DNA of 64,000 bases from Calamus simplicifolius (Eukaryota; Streptophyta; Magnoliopsida; Arecales; Arecaceae): assembly GCA_900491605.1 (NCBI GenBank), contig UESW01004424.1, positions 683,322-747,321 of the forward strand. The letters run 5' to 3'. A program made the position numbers and the translations under genes. The stretch's first letter is position 1. Every line of letters begins with the position of its first letter. Positions 23,343 through 34,463 of this stretch are shown here, one piece after another. The notes under the pieces are model-generated. The model saw nothing but the letters and a program-made list of their open reading frames with translations, had not been told where the DNA came from and did not search any database.

Positions 23343-23964
23343 TCTTTATAGTGGATACCTAACCTAGTTGACTGGAGATCTCAAGATCTAGGTTCAAAAG
23401 GGACAACTAAATTATGAAGAGATCAAATAGCATTAAGGATGTCAAATCCTACTCATTCCTATGATAATTAGTGCTACCTGTCGAAGGTACTAGGATAAGT
23501 ATTGCTATTAATAATTCTTATGACATGAAGATCATGTGGGATATAGTAGGATACTCTTAATAAGAATCACCTATGTGAGTGTAAACTAGGCTAATTTTAT
23601 GAGAACTTTAAGGCTTTAATTCTCTAAAAGCACTCATAAAATTAGGAGTGTTCGGGACCAAAATGAACACAACCATGAGAACCAAAAGAATATTCGAAAA
23701 GAAATTGTGTGATTGTTATTGTTTTGGTTTACATTAAAGCTGAAAGGTTCAAGACATAATGTTCATTTTTTAGAAGTAAACTCGATAACAACTTGCTAAG
23801 GAAGGTTCAAAGCCACAAGCTACCTATCATAATGCAACTTTATTCCATTATACTCTCTAAAGTGTCTGCATATTCATTTGCATTAAAGTGTCTGAACGGT
23901 CATTTTTTGAGGGATAGACCTGATGATCTTTGATTTAATTCCAATTTCTATTCATGTGGGGCAT
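23343..23964 (+). other. copia A 3' untranslated stretch
   Basis: This non-coding AT-rich sequence lies between the RNase H stop and the 3' LTR. Such a spacer is usual in some copia lineages. The short GTGGGGCAT before 23965 may be the remains of the polypurine tract. Confidence 0.6.
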
Positions 23965-25066
23965 TATTAGGTAATGGGTCTATTATTTCTTATTGGGCCT
24001 ATGGGCTTACCATTAAGAAATGGGCCTTGAATGCCCATTATCCATTAAGGTTTGAATGGGAAATTGACAATGTTTAGTCCCACATCAAAAATTTTGAGTA
24101 AAGGTGATTCACTTATATGGAAACCCCTTTCGTCATGCATAGTTCTCTGGGCTCATCATAGGTAAAGAGCTAGAGGGTAATGCTACGCATCATCCATGCG
24201 CGCGTGTGTGTGCGCGAAGGGCGCAATGGGTGCTTTGTAGGTGCACTTTGTATTTCATACGTGTGCATCGTCATGAGGAGCATTAAAATTTTTCTTGATC
24301 ATGAGGATCCGACGGTGGAGACTGACTAGATTAAGATGCGGGGCTAAGATCAAATGATTGACTGTTGATTGCGATGATCGGATCAGGATCAGACTGATCG
24401 TTGGATTTGGTTCAATCGAATGATGATTGATCGTTGGATAAGAGATGGTTGACCATTCGTGGACTGTTGGTGAGAAGATGATCTATCATGAAGCGGCGTA
24501 TCAAATCAACCGTCGATCGTTGGTGATAAGACGATCATCCCAATCATGAACCGATGTATCAAAGCCGTGCAACAACTTATCGGATCACGTGATCATTAGA
24601 TCATAATGGTGAATCAGTGTATCAGGTCGTGGATCGGCTTATAGGATCAAGTGATCATCAGATCACAATTAAAAATCAACGGATCAAAGGATGATAAGAC
24701 CCTCCATTCACGTCTTTTGATCATATCCAATTGAAAATCATGATAGAAATTAAATTCGTAGGGATGCATCCAATAGACGCCTTAAGATTATAAATAGGGT
24801 ATGCCATTCTCATTCCAAATCATCCAAAAAATTCATCCAAGTATTCAAGAATACTTGCATACTCTAAAGTTAAGAGAGTATAACAATTTTTTGATTCGCT
24901 GTTCTGATGAATTGTAGTGTTGCTTTCATTAGAAGAAGACTGTTGTTTCTAGAAGACAATCGTCACAAATCCGTAAGCACTTGTGCGGGACGAAATTATC
25001 TTAAAGACATAGAGTGCAACTCTAGACTCGGTCTTTGATCATAGTAGTATACACCACAAGTCATCA
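23965..25066 (+). repeat. 3' LTR of copia element A
   Basis: It aligns with 7873-8910 from (T)ATTAGGTAATGGG to AAGTCATCA, with many substitutions. It holds an extra partial tandem copy near 24470-24550 (the TGGTGA(T/G)AAGA(T/C)GAT segment occurs twice). Target duplication ATATGA follows. Confidence 0.88.
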
Positions 25067-25072
25067 ATATGA

Positions 25073-25178
25073 GTCCATAATCTGGTTCTCATGAGCCCGG
25101 CTGCTACAACACGAATGCTGGATATTAAATTCTTGTCTTTATTTTAGGTTTCTAAACTTTAGTTCATTTGATTGTCCC
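25073..25178. other. Short host spacer between elements A and C
   Basis: This is 106 bp of sequence that belongs to neither element. It ends in GTCCC, the target site of element C. Nothing else is seen in it. Confidence 0.7.
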
Positions 25179-25254
25179 TGATGTGGCTAGTAAAGGCCAC
25201 GTGATAAAACAGTGCTCGGTTGGCTAGTAAAAGCCACGTGATAAAATGATACTC

Positions 25255-25498
25255 GGCCCCAGGGCTGGTCCTAGGCGGCCTCAACGGTGCTCGGCCCCTA
25301 GTCGGCCCCAGGGCCGGTTTTAGGCGGCCTCGATGATGCTCGGCCCCTAGGTGGCCCCAGGGCCGGTCCTAAGCGGCCTCGACGATGCTCGGCCCCTAGT
25401 CGGCTCTAGGGCCGGTCCTAGGCGGCCTCGACGATGCTCGGCCCCTAGGTGGCCCCAGGGCCGGTCCTAGGCGGCCTTGACGGTGCTCGGACCCTAGG
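25255..25498. repeat. GC-rich minisatellite in LTR, five copies of 49 bp
   Basis: Each unit carries GGCCCCAGGGC(C/T)GGTCCT, AGGCGGCCTCGACG and GCTCGGCCCCTAG. The 3' LTR has only three copies (40780-40925), so copy number changed after insertion or during reverse transcription. Confidence 0.92.
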
Positions 25499-25567
25499 CG
25501 GGGATCTTTTTCCAGAACCTCGCAAATTTGAGACGTCAATTCTGACATCCTCAGAGGATCCCAGCCT

Positions 25568-26040
25568 AAAAAGTCATTAGCAGAATTTAATGGCTCTAGC
25601 TAAATAAGCATCAAAAGGTGATTACCTGCCATAAAGTATCAATCACTTTGAGTCAGAAAGGCCACTAAAGCCCAAAAGTCATTAGCAAAATTTAATAACT
25701 ATGGCTAAATAAGCATCAAAAGGCGATTATCTGCCATAAAGTATCAATCACTTCGAGTCAGAAAGGCCACTAAAGCCCAAAAGTCATTAGCATAATTTAA
25801 TGACTCTGGCTAAATAAGCATCAAAAGGCGATTACCTGCCATAAAGTATCAATCACTTCGAGTCAGAAAGGCCACTAAGGCCCAAAAGTCATTAGCAGAA
25901 TTTAATGACTCTGGCTAAATAAGCATGAAAAGGCGATTGCTTGCCATAAAGTATCAATCACCTCGAGTCAGAAAAGCCACTAAGGCCCAAAAAGCCATCA
26001 ATAAAAAGTAATATCTCTAGCTAAATAAGCATTAAAAGCT
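25568..26040. repeat. AT-rich tandem repeat in LTR, units of about 106 bp
   Basis: Units carry AAAGTCATTAGCAGAATTTA, CTAAATAAGCATCAAAAGG, CCATAAAGTATCAATCAC and GAGTCAGAAAGGCCACTAA. There are four full copies and one partial, with the same arrangement in the 3' LTR at 40998-41470. Confidence 0.92.
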
Positions 26041-26408
26041 GATTATTCCTGGAAAAACATTGATGATGTCGGAATAATGGATGCGGATCCAATCCGACCA
26101 GCTCTGACATTCTATTTGTAAGAATGCTGACACGCCATGAGGCGGGGGGGTGAGCTAAGGAAAAGGATGATAAAAAGGGAGGTAAGAGCAAACATAAAAA
26201 AAGACTTCAAGCCCAAAAGAAAAACAAACTACTTCTTCCACATAAATCTCTTCCCCTAGATTACTGTTGTGTTCTTGGTTGCAAACTTAGGCATCGGAGG
26301 GCCCCCGTCGGAATCTTCGGCCATGGGACTTCTTGCAGGTTTAAAGGACGAAGGAACCCTCATACCGAGCTCAAGGATGCCAGCTCAAAGTGACCGGGCA
26401 TCAACAGA

Positions 26409-26422
26409 TTGGCATGCCAGGA
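26409..26422 (+). promoter_or_regulatory. Primer-binding site region of element C
   Basis: TGGCATGCCAGGAA starts three bases after the LTR end. The same context with TGGCGC(G/A)CCAGGAAGG follows every LTR of the array at 58-64 kb. The primer tRNA is not assigned. The TGG start suits complementarity to a tRNA CCA end. Confidence 0.65.
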
Positions 26423-26485
26423 AGGGGGGCAGGGCAGCAGCATGTGAAGAAGCTTGCCTTTCTTCAGGTCCTTTTTGGAAGATTT

Positions 26486-28114
26486 GATGGAACCAACGCA
26501 TGTTCAGGAAGCCTCTTCCAGTTCCGCTGGGGGGCATGCCCTTCGGACGGATCTAGTAGAAGCCGACTTCCCTACTTCTTCATCACCATCAATATTGGCC
26601 ACCCCACATGAGCAGTTGGTTAACCTCACTCAACAAGTCCAAGCTCTCATTGTTGTGGTCCGTGAGTTACAAGAGTAGCGACCTGCTGCCGCATATCGGC
26701 AAGCTGGATTTCCTGCACCACCGCAGACTGCTACCCCGACTAGTCAACAATCAGCACACAGAAGGTCCTCCCAGAAAGAACGGCCTCATCACCAAATTTC
26801 ATCCAGGCACCATCACCAGGGAAGTCTCAAGAGGTCTCGGTCCCCTACACTCCATTCTGGTGGTTATGAGCACCGACGAGGGAAGGAGCCCCGAGGTTCT
26901 TATCATCGCCAGCCTCATTATCCTACCTCTTCATCATCTGAATCGGCGGGCGAGGACATCAACGATCGGGTGGAGAGACGCTTGGAGGAGCAGAATCAGC
27001 GCCTGGAAGAGCTTAGTCAAAAGCTTCATGACCATTCGGGGGTGGAATATGATTCGCACCCCCTCGCACCTGCCGAGTCATGGAGGAACGCATACCCCAC
27101 CGGTTCCGTCTCCCCAAGCTAGACCCATATGATGGTACTACAGATCCCTTGGACCATCTGGAAAGCTACAAATCCCTTATGCAAGTCCAAGGAGCCACTG
27201 ATGCCTTATTATGTATTGCCTTCTCTACTACTCTTCGGAAGGAAGGCCGCCCGTGCTGGTACTCTAGGCTACTCCTACGCAGCATTGACTCTTTTCAGCA
27301 ATTGGAGAAGGCCTTTTTAGCGCAATTCGATGCCTGCCGTAAAATCTCCCGAGTAGCGGACATCCTCTTCTTCGTGCAACAAAAGGAAGGTGAGTTGCTA
27401 AAAGACTTCATAGCTCGGTTTAAGGCGGCTACCCTTGAGGTATATCATTTAGATGATGTTGTGGCCACTTTGGCCTTGAAGCGGGGGCTTCGACCCTCTT
27501 GCTTCACTTATTCTCTAGATAAAAGACCGTCTAGCTCTTATGCTGAGCTCCTGGACCGGGCGCACAAGTATATCCGCGCTGATAAGGCTGACCACACCCG
27601 GAGGGATGCTGACAGAGTAGCCGGCAAGAAACCAGCCCGAGAAGTGCCAAGCCGACTCCTTCCTAAGAAGCCTGAACCCCCACGCCGGTCAGATAATCGA
27701 CACCAGAACCTGCCTGTTGAGGAAGGAAGCTACACACCCCTCCTCGCTCCGAGATCTCATATTCTTATAGAAATTGAAGGTGAGCCTTATCTTTGGCGCC
27801 CCCCTTTGCTGAGGGCGGGTGTCGCCCGCGATCGGAGCTGCTACTGTCGTTTCCATAGGGACTATGACCACGACACCAACGAATGCCGCAATTTGAAACA
27901 TGCCATCGAAGAGCTCATTCAACAGGGCTACCTTGGAAAATTTATCAAGAAAGGAGCTCTGGTCATCCCACCTTTGATGGGGCCCCCACTTGCTCAGGCC
28001 GGCGCTGACAACACTCCAACGGAGCGGATGATGGGCATGCTTTCATGGGCACGGCTTCATCCACCAAAAGACAGGCGAGATGAGGGAATAGAAGATGTAA
28101 ATCCCTATCTTTGA
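26486..28114 (+). pseudogene. Element C gag
   Basis: The frame starts MEPTHVQEASSSSAGGHALR. It has a stop after VVVRELQE, then a Ser/His/Arg-rich region and a coiled segment (RVERRLEEQNQRLEELSQKL), and shifts frame near 27070. The main block reads PHRFRLPKLDPYDGTTDPLDH, LESYKSLMQVQGATDALLC and FLAQFDACRKI, and further on EGELLKDFIARFKAATLEV, conserved in Tat-type gag. Near the end, CRFHRDYDHDTNECRNLK followed by IEELIQQGYLGKFI is the typical Tat-lineage Cys/His motif. The 344-codon frame from 27080 is open, but the N-terminus is detached. Confidence 0.88.
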
Positions 28115-28146
28115 AGGGAGTTAGGGAGAAGGGGCAATTCGAGCGA

Positions 28147-28405
28147 TGATAGCGTAATTGTCTCCATGACGATCGCTAAGCATCCTGTAAAAAGAATACT
28201 TGTAGATAGCAGAAGCTCAGCAGACATACTTACTTATGATGCTTGTGTTTGTATGGGTCTGTCCCCTGATTCTTTATCACATGTGGCCACATCTCTCGTC
28301 GGCTTCACGAGAGATTCTATCAAAGAGGAGGGCGAGATTACTTTACCAGTCATAGCGGGATCACCACCCTATCAAAGTACAGTCTTAATGAGGTTCATGG
28401 TGGCC
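28147..28405 (+). pseudogene. Element C protease, cut by copia D
   Basis: The frame contains KRILVDSRSSADILTYDACV, where relatives have DSGSS, so the catalytic Gly is now Arg. MGLSPDSLSHVATSLVGF and EGEITLPVIAG follow, then VLMRFMV, where the sequence changes to copia. The ILGRP motif is missing, lost at the junction. Confidence 0.85.
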
Positions 28406-28408
28406 TAC

Positions 28409-29162
28409 TCGACATGTAGTTCATCTTTCTAAAGAGCAGTGTCCTAAAACACCGCAAGAGAAGGAAGATATGAGACGGATTCCCCATGCTTCGGCAGTTG
28501 GTAGTTTGATGTATGCAATGTTGTGTACAAGACCCAACATATGCTTTGCAGTGAAAGTGGTTAGTCGATACCAGTCAAACCCATGATTGGATCACTGGGT
28601 TGCAGTCAAGCATATTCTTAAATATCTGAGAAGAACGAGAAACTATATGCTGGTATATTCTGGTAAGGATTTGATTCCTGTTGGATATACAAATTCTGAT
28701 TTTCAATTAGATAGAGACTCTTGGAAGTCTACCTTTGAAGCGGTGTTCACTTTGGGAGAAGGAGCCATTATATGGAGAAGCGTCAAGCAAACTTGCATTG
28801 CTGACTCAACCATGGAGGCTGAATATGTAGCAGCTTGTGAAGCAGCTAAGGAGATAGTCTGGCTTCGGGAATTCTTGCTAGATCTAGAAGTTGTTCCATA
28901 TATGCATGAACCAATTAGACTCTACTATGACAACAGTGGCGCAGTAGCCAATGCCAAGGAAACCAGAAACCACCATAGGGGAAAGCATATAGAGAGAAAA
29001 TTTTATCTTGTGAGAGAGATTGTCAGTAGAGGAGACGTTTCAGTTGAGAAGATTGCATCTGTGAACAATATAGTTGATCCGTTTATTAAGACATTACCGG
29101 CTCAGGGTTTTGAGCTACATCTTGAAGGGAGGGGACTTAGAGACATGTCTCATTTGCTTTAA
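28409..29162 (+). pseudogene. copia D end of RT and RNase H
   Basis: The frame gives HLSKEQCPKTPQEKEDMRRI, ASAVGSLMYAMLCTRP and VVSRYQSNP, then a stop. It continues as an open 191-codon frame: HWVAVKHILKYLRRTRNYM, GYTNSDFQLDRDS, ADSTMEAEYVAACEAAKEI, YYDNSGAVANAKE, HIERKFYLVREIVSRGDV, NNIVDPFIKTL and GLRDMSHLL. In RNase H the first catalytic Asp of YTDSDF has become Asn, while the Glu and later Asp remain. The clade is Tork/Angela-like from the block wording, inferred. Confidence 0.9.
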
Positions 29163-29176
29163 GACAAGTGGGAGAT

Positions 29177-30956
29177 TGTTGGGATATGTGCCCATAAAAA
29201 TAATATTTATTATTTTGCTGAATAATTTGAGAAATTTTTCAATATTATACTTGCATGCATGTTTTGATGCTTTATAAATATCAAAAATCCATGGATTATT
29301 TAAATGTGATTTTAAATATTGTATATAAATGTTATATACATAAGATAATATTTAAAGTAAAATAATCTAAATTTGTCCGTAATTATAAATTAAAGTTGTA
29401 ATCGGGATCTTTAATTTAAAATTACTAGCGCGGTTCATTACATTCTAAATGAACCGGATTGTTGATAATGAGATTATTAGAATGAAAGCGCTTTATATAA
29501 TTTGATTATATAGGACTAGAACGCGATTAATTATGAATCTCTAATAAATTTCATTGTTAAAATACAACATTCAAAATTAATCAATGATGGTCATATATGA
29601 ATCAATCTTAATTCTGAGTAATTAATAGACTCCTATTTATTGTATTATATTTTTTAACATACCGGGTAATGACACAGAAACATAGTATCAAATTCTTGGT
29701 ATATTGGAAATATAATAATATAAGTAGCTGGAAATATTAATATACAAGATAAAATCTATTCCTTCGTAAAGAAGTCCGATGGACGGTTCCCATCTGGGAC
29801 TTGAATAATAAGAGCGCTCAATTTATGATTGGATCATAAATATATTATTCATTATAGAATCAATGGTACTTATGGATAAAGATATAATTAAAGAGGTTAC
29901 CAAAAAATGCCTAGCTTTAATCATGAACCGTTTATGGAGGATTGATTTATATGTAGTGACTATATCAATGGACGATTCAAATCCTTTTGAATATAATTAA
30001 TTTTATAATTTTAAGAGTGCAGTTTCAAATTTTTAGTGGAGTAATTTGGAATTAATAATTTTGATATTTTAATTAAGGTATTAATTGAATGTCAAAATTA
30101 TTGGAGCTTAAAATTATAATGTCCATAGTTCCTCTGGACGGCTCCATTAAATTATGTGAACTTTATGATATGTTGGGTTGAGTTATTAATTTTGAATTGA
30201 GAATTCTAAATTAATTTTCATACAGAAATTAATTGGATTAATTTCTATTTTAAATAATATTTATTTAAAAATAAATTTAAAATTATTTTAAATTTAAGAA
30301 TATACGGTGTGCTAGGAAACACATGGTAGGCATATTCCACGAGAAGAGTCTATATGGAAATTATTTAGTTGTTGGAGAAATATATGGGATCGTGAGAGAG
30401 CCTTTCTCTCTCCCATAACGTCCCATGATAAATATCTCAAAACTAACCAATAATTAGTTGTCAGATTGATATACATTAAAGTAATTCTAAGAGTTGGAAG
30501 TCATCTTTAAATTTTAATTAATTAATTAATTAAAAAGGTTAGTAGTTATTATTCTCTCAGAATATAAGATTCACGAGAGAAAAATAACAGAACATCAAAA
30601 GACAACCACAGAGAGTTCTCTCCTTCAACTTCACTTTATCTCATGAGTTGAGAATACAAAGTGAATAAACAACTCAGTTGTGTGATCTCAACCCAAATCA
30701 AAAGGAACGCCCACTCGTTCGTGTTCATCATAATTTAGAGAACGTTTGGAAAGATTCATGGTGATCAAAAGGATTTGGTGATTCCAAGGTAGTATTGGTG
30801 GAGAACGAAAGGTCAATTTCTTAATCTCCTTATTGTTCTTGTTATTAAATTAATATGGTATAAATCACTAACTCAATTTTTTAATATATGTGATTTGATC
30901 CTTTTCTTGCTTCTGCTAAGATATGTGATTTAATTCTTATCTCACTTCCGCAAACA
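29177..30956 (+). repeat. 3' LTR of copia D
   Basis: The LTR begins TGTTGGGATATG after the polypurine tract AAGTGGGAGAT and ends CCGCAAACA, with inverted TGTT/AACA termini. Length is about 1.78 kb. The partner LTR is absent. It is strongly AT-rich compared with element C on both sides. Confidence 0.85.
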
Positions 30957-32180
30957 TCTCAAAGTCGTATTGAGATAACCATCAATCATATCCACCAGGC
31001 GTCGGCTGGTGAGGTTCCCTACTAATCAAGGAGTCGGAGAGATGTATGGGGAGCAGAACCTCCTACAGTTATGCTATCACATGACTCCTAGCCCTCAGGA
31101 GATGGTGGCTCCCTCTACCCCGGTGTTGTTTGACCCCAGGGAGTTTGAAAGGAGATGAGAATCAGCTGAGTGTCTGCTATCTTTCCCATTGGGAGACGAT
31201 CCTGCAAAAACTGTGCAAATTGGTGAGCTTCTTCCTTTGAAGATAAAAAATGAACTCCTTGCCTTCTTACGGGCTAACTCAGATATTTTTGCATGGTCCG
31301 CTTCGGACATGCCTAGCATTCCTTCGGAGGTGATAACTCACAAACTTAACATTGATGCCAAGTGTCGACCCGTTCGCTAAAAGAAGAGAAGTTTCGCCCC
31401 TGAGCGGCAACGGGCTATAGATGAAGAAGTCAACAAACTATTAGCCGCTGGCCACATTCGGGAGGCTCAGTATCCGAGTTGGTTGGGAAATGTGGTTATG
31501 GTCCGAAAGGCAAGTGAAAGTTGGCAAATCTGCATCGACTTCACTGATCTTAACAAGGCGTGTCCCAAAGATAGTTTTCATCTACCACGGATCAACCAGC
31601 TAGTGGACTCCACCTCCAGGCATGAGCTCCTGAGTTTCATGGACGCCTTCTCCGGCTATAACCAAATAAAGATGGACCCGGCAGATGAAGAAAACACTTC
31701 TTTTATTACGGAGAAAGGCATTTACTGTTATAAAGTATTGCCCTTCGGATTGAAGAATGCCGGAGCCACTTACCAGAGTTGATGAATAAGGTCTTCAAGG
31801 ACCAGATCGGACATAACATGGAGGTGTATGTGGATGATATGCTGACTAAGAGCACCCGCATCGCCAACCATGTTGCCGATTTGGAAGAAACATTTGACAA
31901 TCTCCGAAGTCATCAAATCAAGCTTAACCCCCGTAAGTGCACCTTCGGTGTCACTGTAGGGAAATTCTTGGGTTTCTTGGTAACCCAGCGGGGAATCGAG
32001 GCAAATTCGGAAAAGATTCAAGCTATTCTCAGCATGCGGTGGCCAGTCAATAAGAAGGAAGTACAACGACTCACTGGAAGAATAGTTGATTTGAGTCTAT
32101 TCTTGTCTGGATCGGCGGAGAGGTACTTACCCTTTTTTAAGGCCTTGCGTAAAGTTGACGGTTTCAAGTGGATAGACAGT
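30957..32180 (+). pseudogene. Element C reverse transcriptase
   Basis: After the linker (TNQGVGEMYGEQ) come PAKTVQIGELLPLKIKNEL, FLRANSDIFAWSASDMP, a stop, FAPERQRAIDEEVNKLLAAG, WLGNVVMVRKASESWQICID, LNKACPKDSFHLPRINQLVD, FMDAFSGYNQIKMDPADEE and YKVLPFGLKNAGATYQ, then a stop. It resumes with MEVYVDDMLTKSTRIANHV, in which the catalytic YVDD pair is intact. LNPRKCTFGVTVGKFLGFLV follows. Three stops interrupt what should be one polyprotein. Confidence 0.9.
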
Positions 32181-33060
32181 TGCTAAAGAGCCTTTGAAGA
32201 ATTAAAAGAGTTCTTGTCTATACCACCGTTGCTGTCAAAGCCTGAGGAGGGAGAGAAGCTCTTTGTTTATCTAGCCGCTACCCCAGAAGCAGTTAGCTCC
32301 GTTCTAGTCCGGCTCGACCAGAATGGAGTGCAAAAGCCTATTTACTACACTAGCAAGGTGCTTCACGATGCAGAGGTCCGATATTCTCGAATGGAGAAGA
32401 TTATCTTTGCTTTGGTTGTTTCTGCTTAGCGCCTCCAACCATATTTCCAGGCACACCCGATAGCGGTGCTTACAGACTAACCTCTCCGATATATTTTGGC
32501 TTGACCCGACACCTCAGGCGTCTAGCAAAGTGGGCTGTTAAGCTGAGAGAATTTGACCTCTCATTTCATGCTCGACCCATCCTTAAATCCCAAATACTGA
32601 CGGATTTTTTAGTAGAATGCACCTGGACTGACGAGCAAGACAACGTTGCCCCTGAAAAGTGCCCGGCAGCTGAGGAGGATTTTGCAGAGGCCTGGATTCT
32701 CCATGTTGACGGTGCCTCCAATTCTCAGAGGAGCGGGGCAGACCTCATTTTGGTGAGTCCGAAGGGAATGGTCTTTGGGTACGCCCTTCGTTTCCTCTTC
32801 AAGGCTACCAATAATCAAGCTAAGTACGAGGCCCTGTTGGCCGGAATCAAGCTCGCTCGAGAGCTCGTGGTAAAGCACCTTCGGGCCTTCACCGATTCCT
32901 AGCTCGTCTCCGGAAACATCACCGGGGAATTCAAGGCTCGTGACCCTATTATGTCCCGATATCTAAGTAAAGTGAGGATGTCAATCTCCTCGCTAGATTA
33001 CTTCACCATCAGCTACATTCCCAGGAGGGAGAACGCTAGGGCCGACGCATTATCAAAGCT
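32181..33060 (+). pseudogene. Element C RNase H plus second RNase H-like domain
   Basis: The first RNase H reads LFVYLAATPEAVSSVLVR, PIYYTSKVLHDAEVRYSRME and FALVVSA (stop). The linker RHLRRLAKWAVKLREFDLSF follows. A second, archaeal-like RNase H follows with WILHVDGASNSQRSGADLIL, TNNQAKYEALLAGIKLAREL and FTDS (stop), then LVSGNITGEF and PRRENARADALSKLATS. A dual RNase H arrangement is described for the Tat lineage and is the main reason for placing element C there. Stops separate the parts. Confidence 0.88.
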
Positions 33061-34432
33061 GGCTACTTCGACGAATGACTGCCTAGAAAGGGCGTACGTC
33101 GAGCATTTGGAGAGCCCAAGTATCGATTCCACAAAGGAAGTTGTACCAATCATGCAGGAGCCGACTTGGATGGATGCTTACACTCGTTACCTTGCTGACG
33201 GCTTTCTCCCTACCGACCCTGCGGAAGCTAGGCTGCTCAAGAGAAGGTCAATCAAGTTTGTGTTGATAGATGGTTGCCTGTACAGGAAGTCTTTTTCTCA
33301 TCCTCTTCTCAAGTGCATAGGCCCGACAGATGCTGATTATGTTCTTAGAAAAATCCATGAAGGCATATGCGGGAGTTATGTGGGAGGTAGGTCTCTAGCA
33401 TACAAGGCTCTCCGCCAAGGGTATTACTGGCTTACGATGTGCCAGGATGCCGCCGAGTTAGTTCGAAAGCGCGATAGCTGTCAACGGCACTCGAATATCC
33501 AACGACAGCCGGCCTGGTAGTTAAGCCCACTCTCCGCCCCCTGGCCTTTTGCTAAGTGGGGAATGGATATACTCGGGCCTTTTCGCCTAGCTGTAGGACA
33601 ACGAAAGTTCTTATTAGTAGCCATTGACTATTTTACTAAATGGGTCGAGATTGATGCGCTAGCTAAAATCACTGAAGCTAAAGCAAGGACGTTCTTTTGG
33701 AAATCCATCATTTGTCAGTTTGGCTTGCCCCATACTGTGATTACCGACAATGGTCGCCAATTTGACAACTCAGCATTCAAGGCTTTTTGTGCCGAGTTAG
33801 GCATTTGCCATAGGTTTACTTCTGTCGGGCACCCCCAATCCAATGGAGAGGCGGAAGTCATGAATCGCACTATCATTCGAGGACTTCGAACCCGGTTGGA
33901 TGAATCTAAGGGCAGATGGGTAGAGGAGCTTCCAAGTGCATTATGGGCATATCACACAACTCCCAGGGCCCCTACAGGAGAGACTCCCTTTAGCCTCGTC
34001 TTGGGATCCGAAGTGGTCATCTCGATGGAGATCGGCCTTCCTAGCACCCGAGTATAAGCGTATAAGGAGGATGAAAACCTTGATCAGTTGAGGGCTAATC
34101 TGGACTTTATCAACGAAACTCGAGATCTTGCACGGCTTAGGATAACCACTTTTCGCCAGCGGGCGAAGAAATATTATAATGCTAGGGTCCGTCCCAAGAC
34201 GTTCCACCCTGGAGACTTGGTTCTTAGAAAAGCTAAGGTGTCCAAACCAACCGAAGGAGGCAAGTTATTGCCAAATTGGGAAGGGCCGTATCGAGTCATG
34301 AAGGTGCTTTCACAAGGAGCCTACAAACTGAAGGGATGGATGGACAACCTATTCCGCGCATTTGGAACGCCGGTAATCTTCGCCGATATTACCAATGATA
34401 AATGTACTAAACAAATGATTATAGAAAAATAG
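33061..34432 (+). pseudogene. Element C integrase
   Basis: The finger region reads LRQGYYWLTMCQDAAELV and DSCQRHSNIQRQPA, then a stop at 33518. The core has WGMDILGPFRLAVGQRKFL (first Asp), HTVITDNGRQFDNSAFKAF (second Asp), and GHPQSNGEAEVMNRTIIRGL with the catalytic Glu. LWAYHTTPRAPTGETPF follows, then a stop near 34055. The C-terminal block is AKKYYNARVRPKTFHPGDLV and LLPNWEGPYRV. The catalytic residues are all present, but stops at 33518 and 34055 break the frame. Confidence 0.9.
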
Positions 34433-34463
34433 TTTTTAAATTTCATTGCTCAATTCAAAGTTA

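Larger units (their letters stand above)
7873..25066 (+). mobile_element. Ty1/copia element A, full length but dead and nested
   Basis: Two LTRs (7873-8910 and 23965-25066) bracket gag and pol in copia order: gag, protease, integrase, RT, RNase H. The flanking bases ATATGA (7867-7872) and ATATGA (25067-25072) form a target-site duplication of 5-6 bp, which fixes both outer borders. The left LTR starts TGTTGGG; in the right copy this has mutated to TATTAGG. Two later insertions split the body: 9423-11091 in gag, and gypsy element B (14031-22888) in RNase H. The copia clade is left open. Confidence 0.9.
25179..26406 (+). repeat. 5' LTR of element C
   Basis: The LTR contains three layers of tandem repeats: two copies of a ~42-bp TGGCTAGTAAA(A/G)GCCACG unit at its start, five copies of a 49-bp GC-rich unit (25255-25498), and four full plus one partial copy of a ~106-bp AT-rich unit (25568-26040). 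The last 350 bp are unique and run to CATCAACA. Confidence 0.92.
28406..30956 (+). mobile_element. 5'-truncated copia element D inside element C
   Basis: The right border is the end of its 3' LTR (AAACA at 30956), after which element C resumes (STRRRLVRFPTNQGVGE, then MYGEQ). The left border lies around 28400-28413 inside copia RT, so the 5' LTR, gag and most of pol are absent. About 20 codons of the element C protease/linker are also missing at the junction. Either a complete insertion later lost its left part by deletion, or the junction arose by recombination. A target duplication cannot be shown. Confidence 0.8.
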
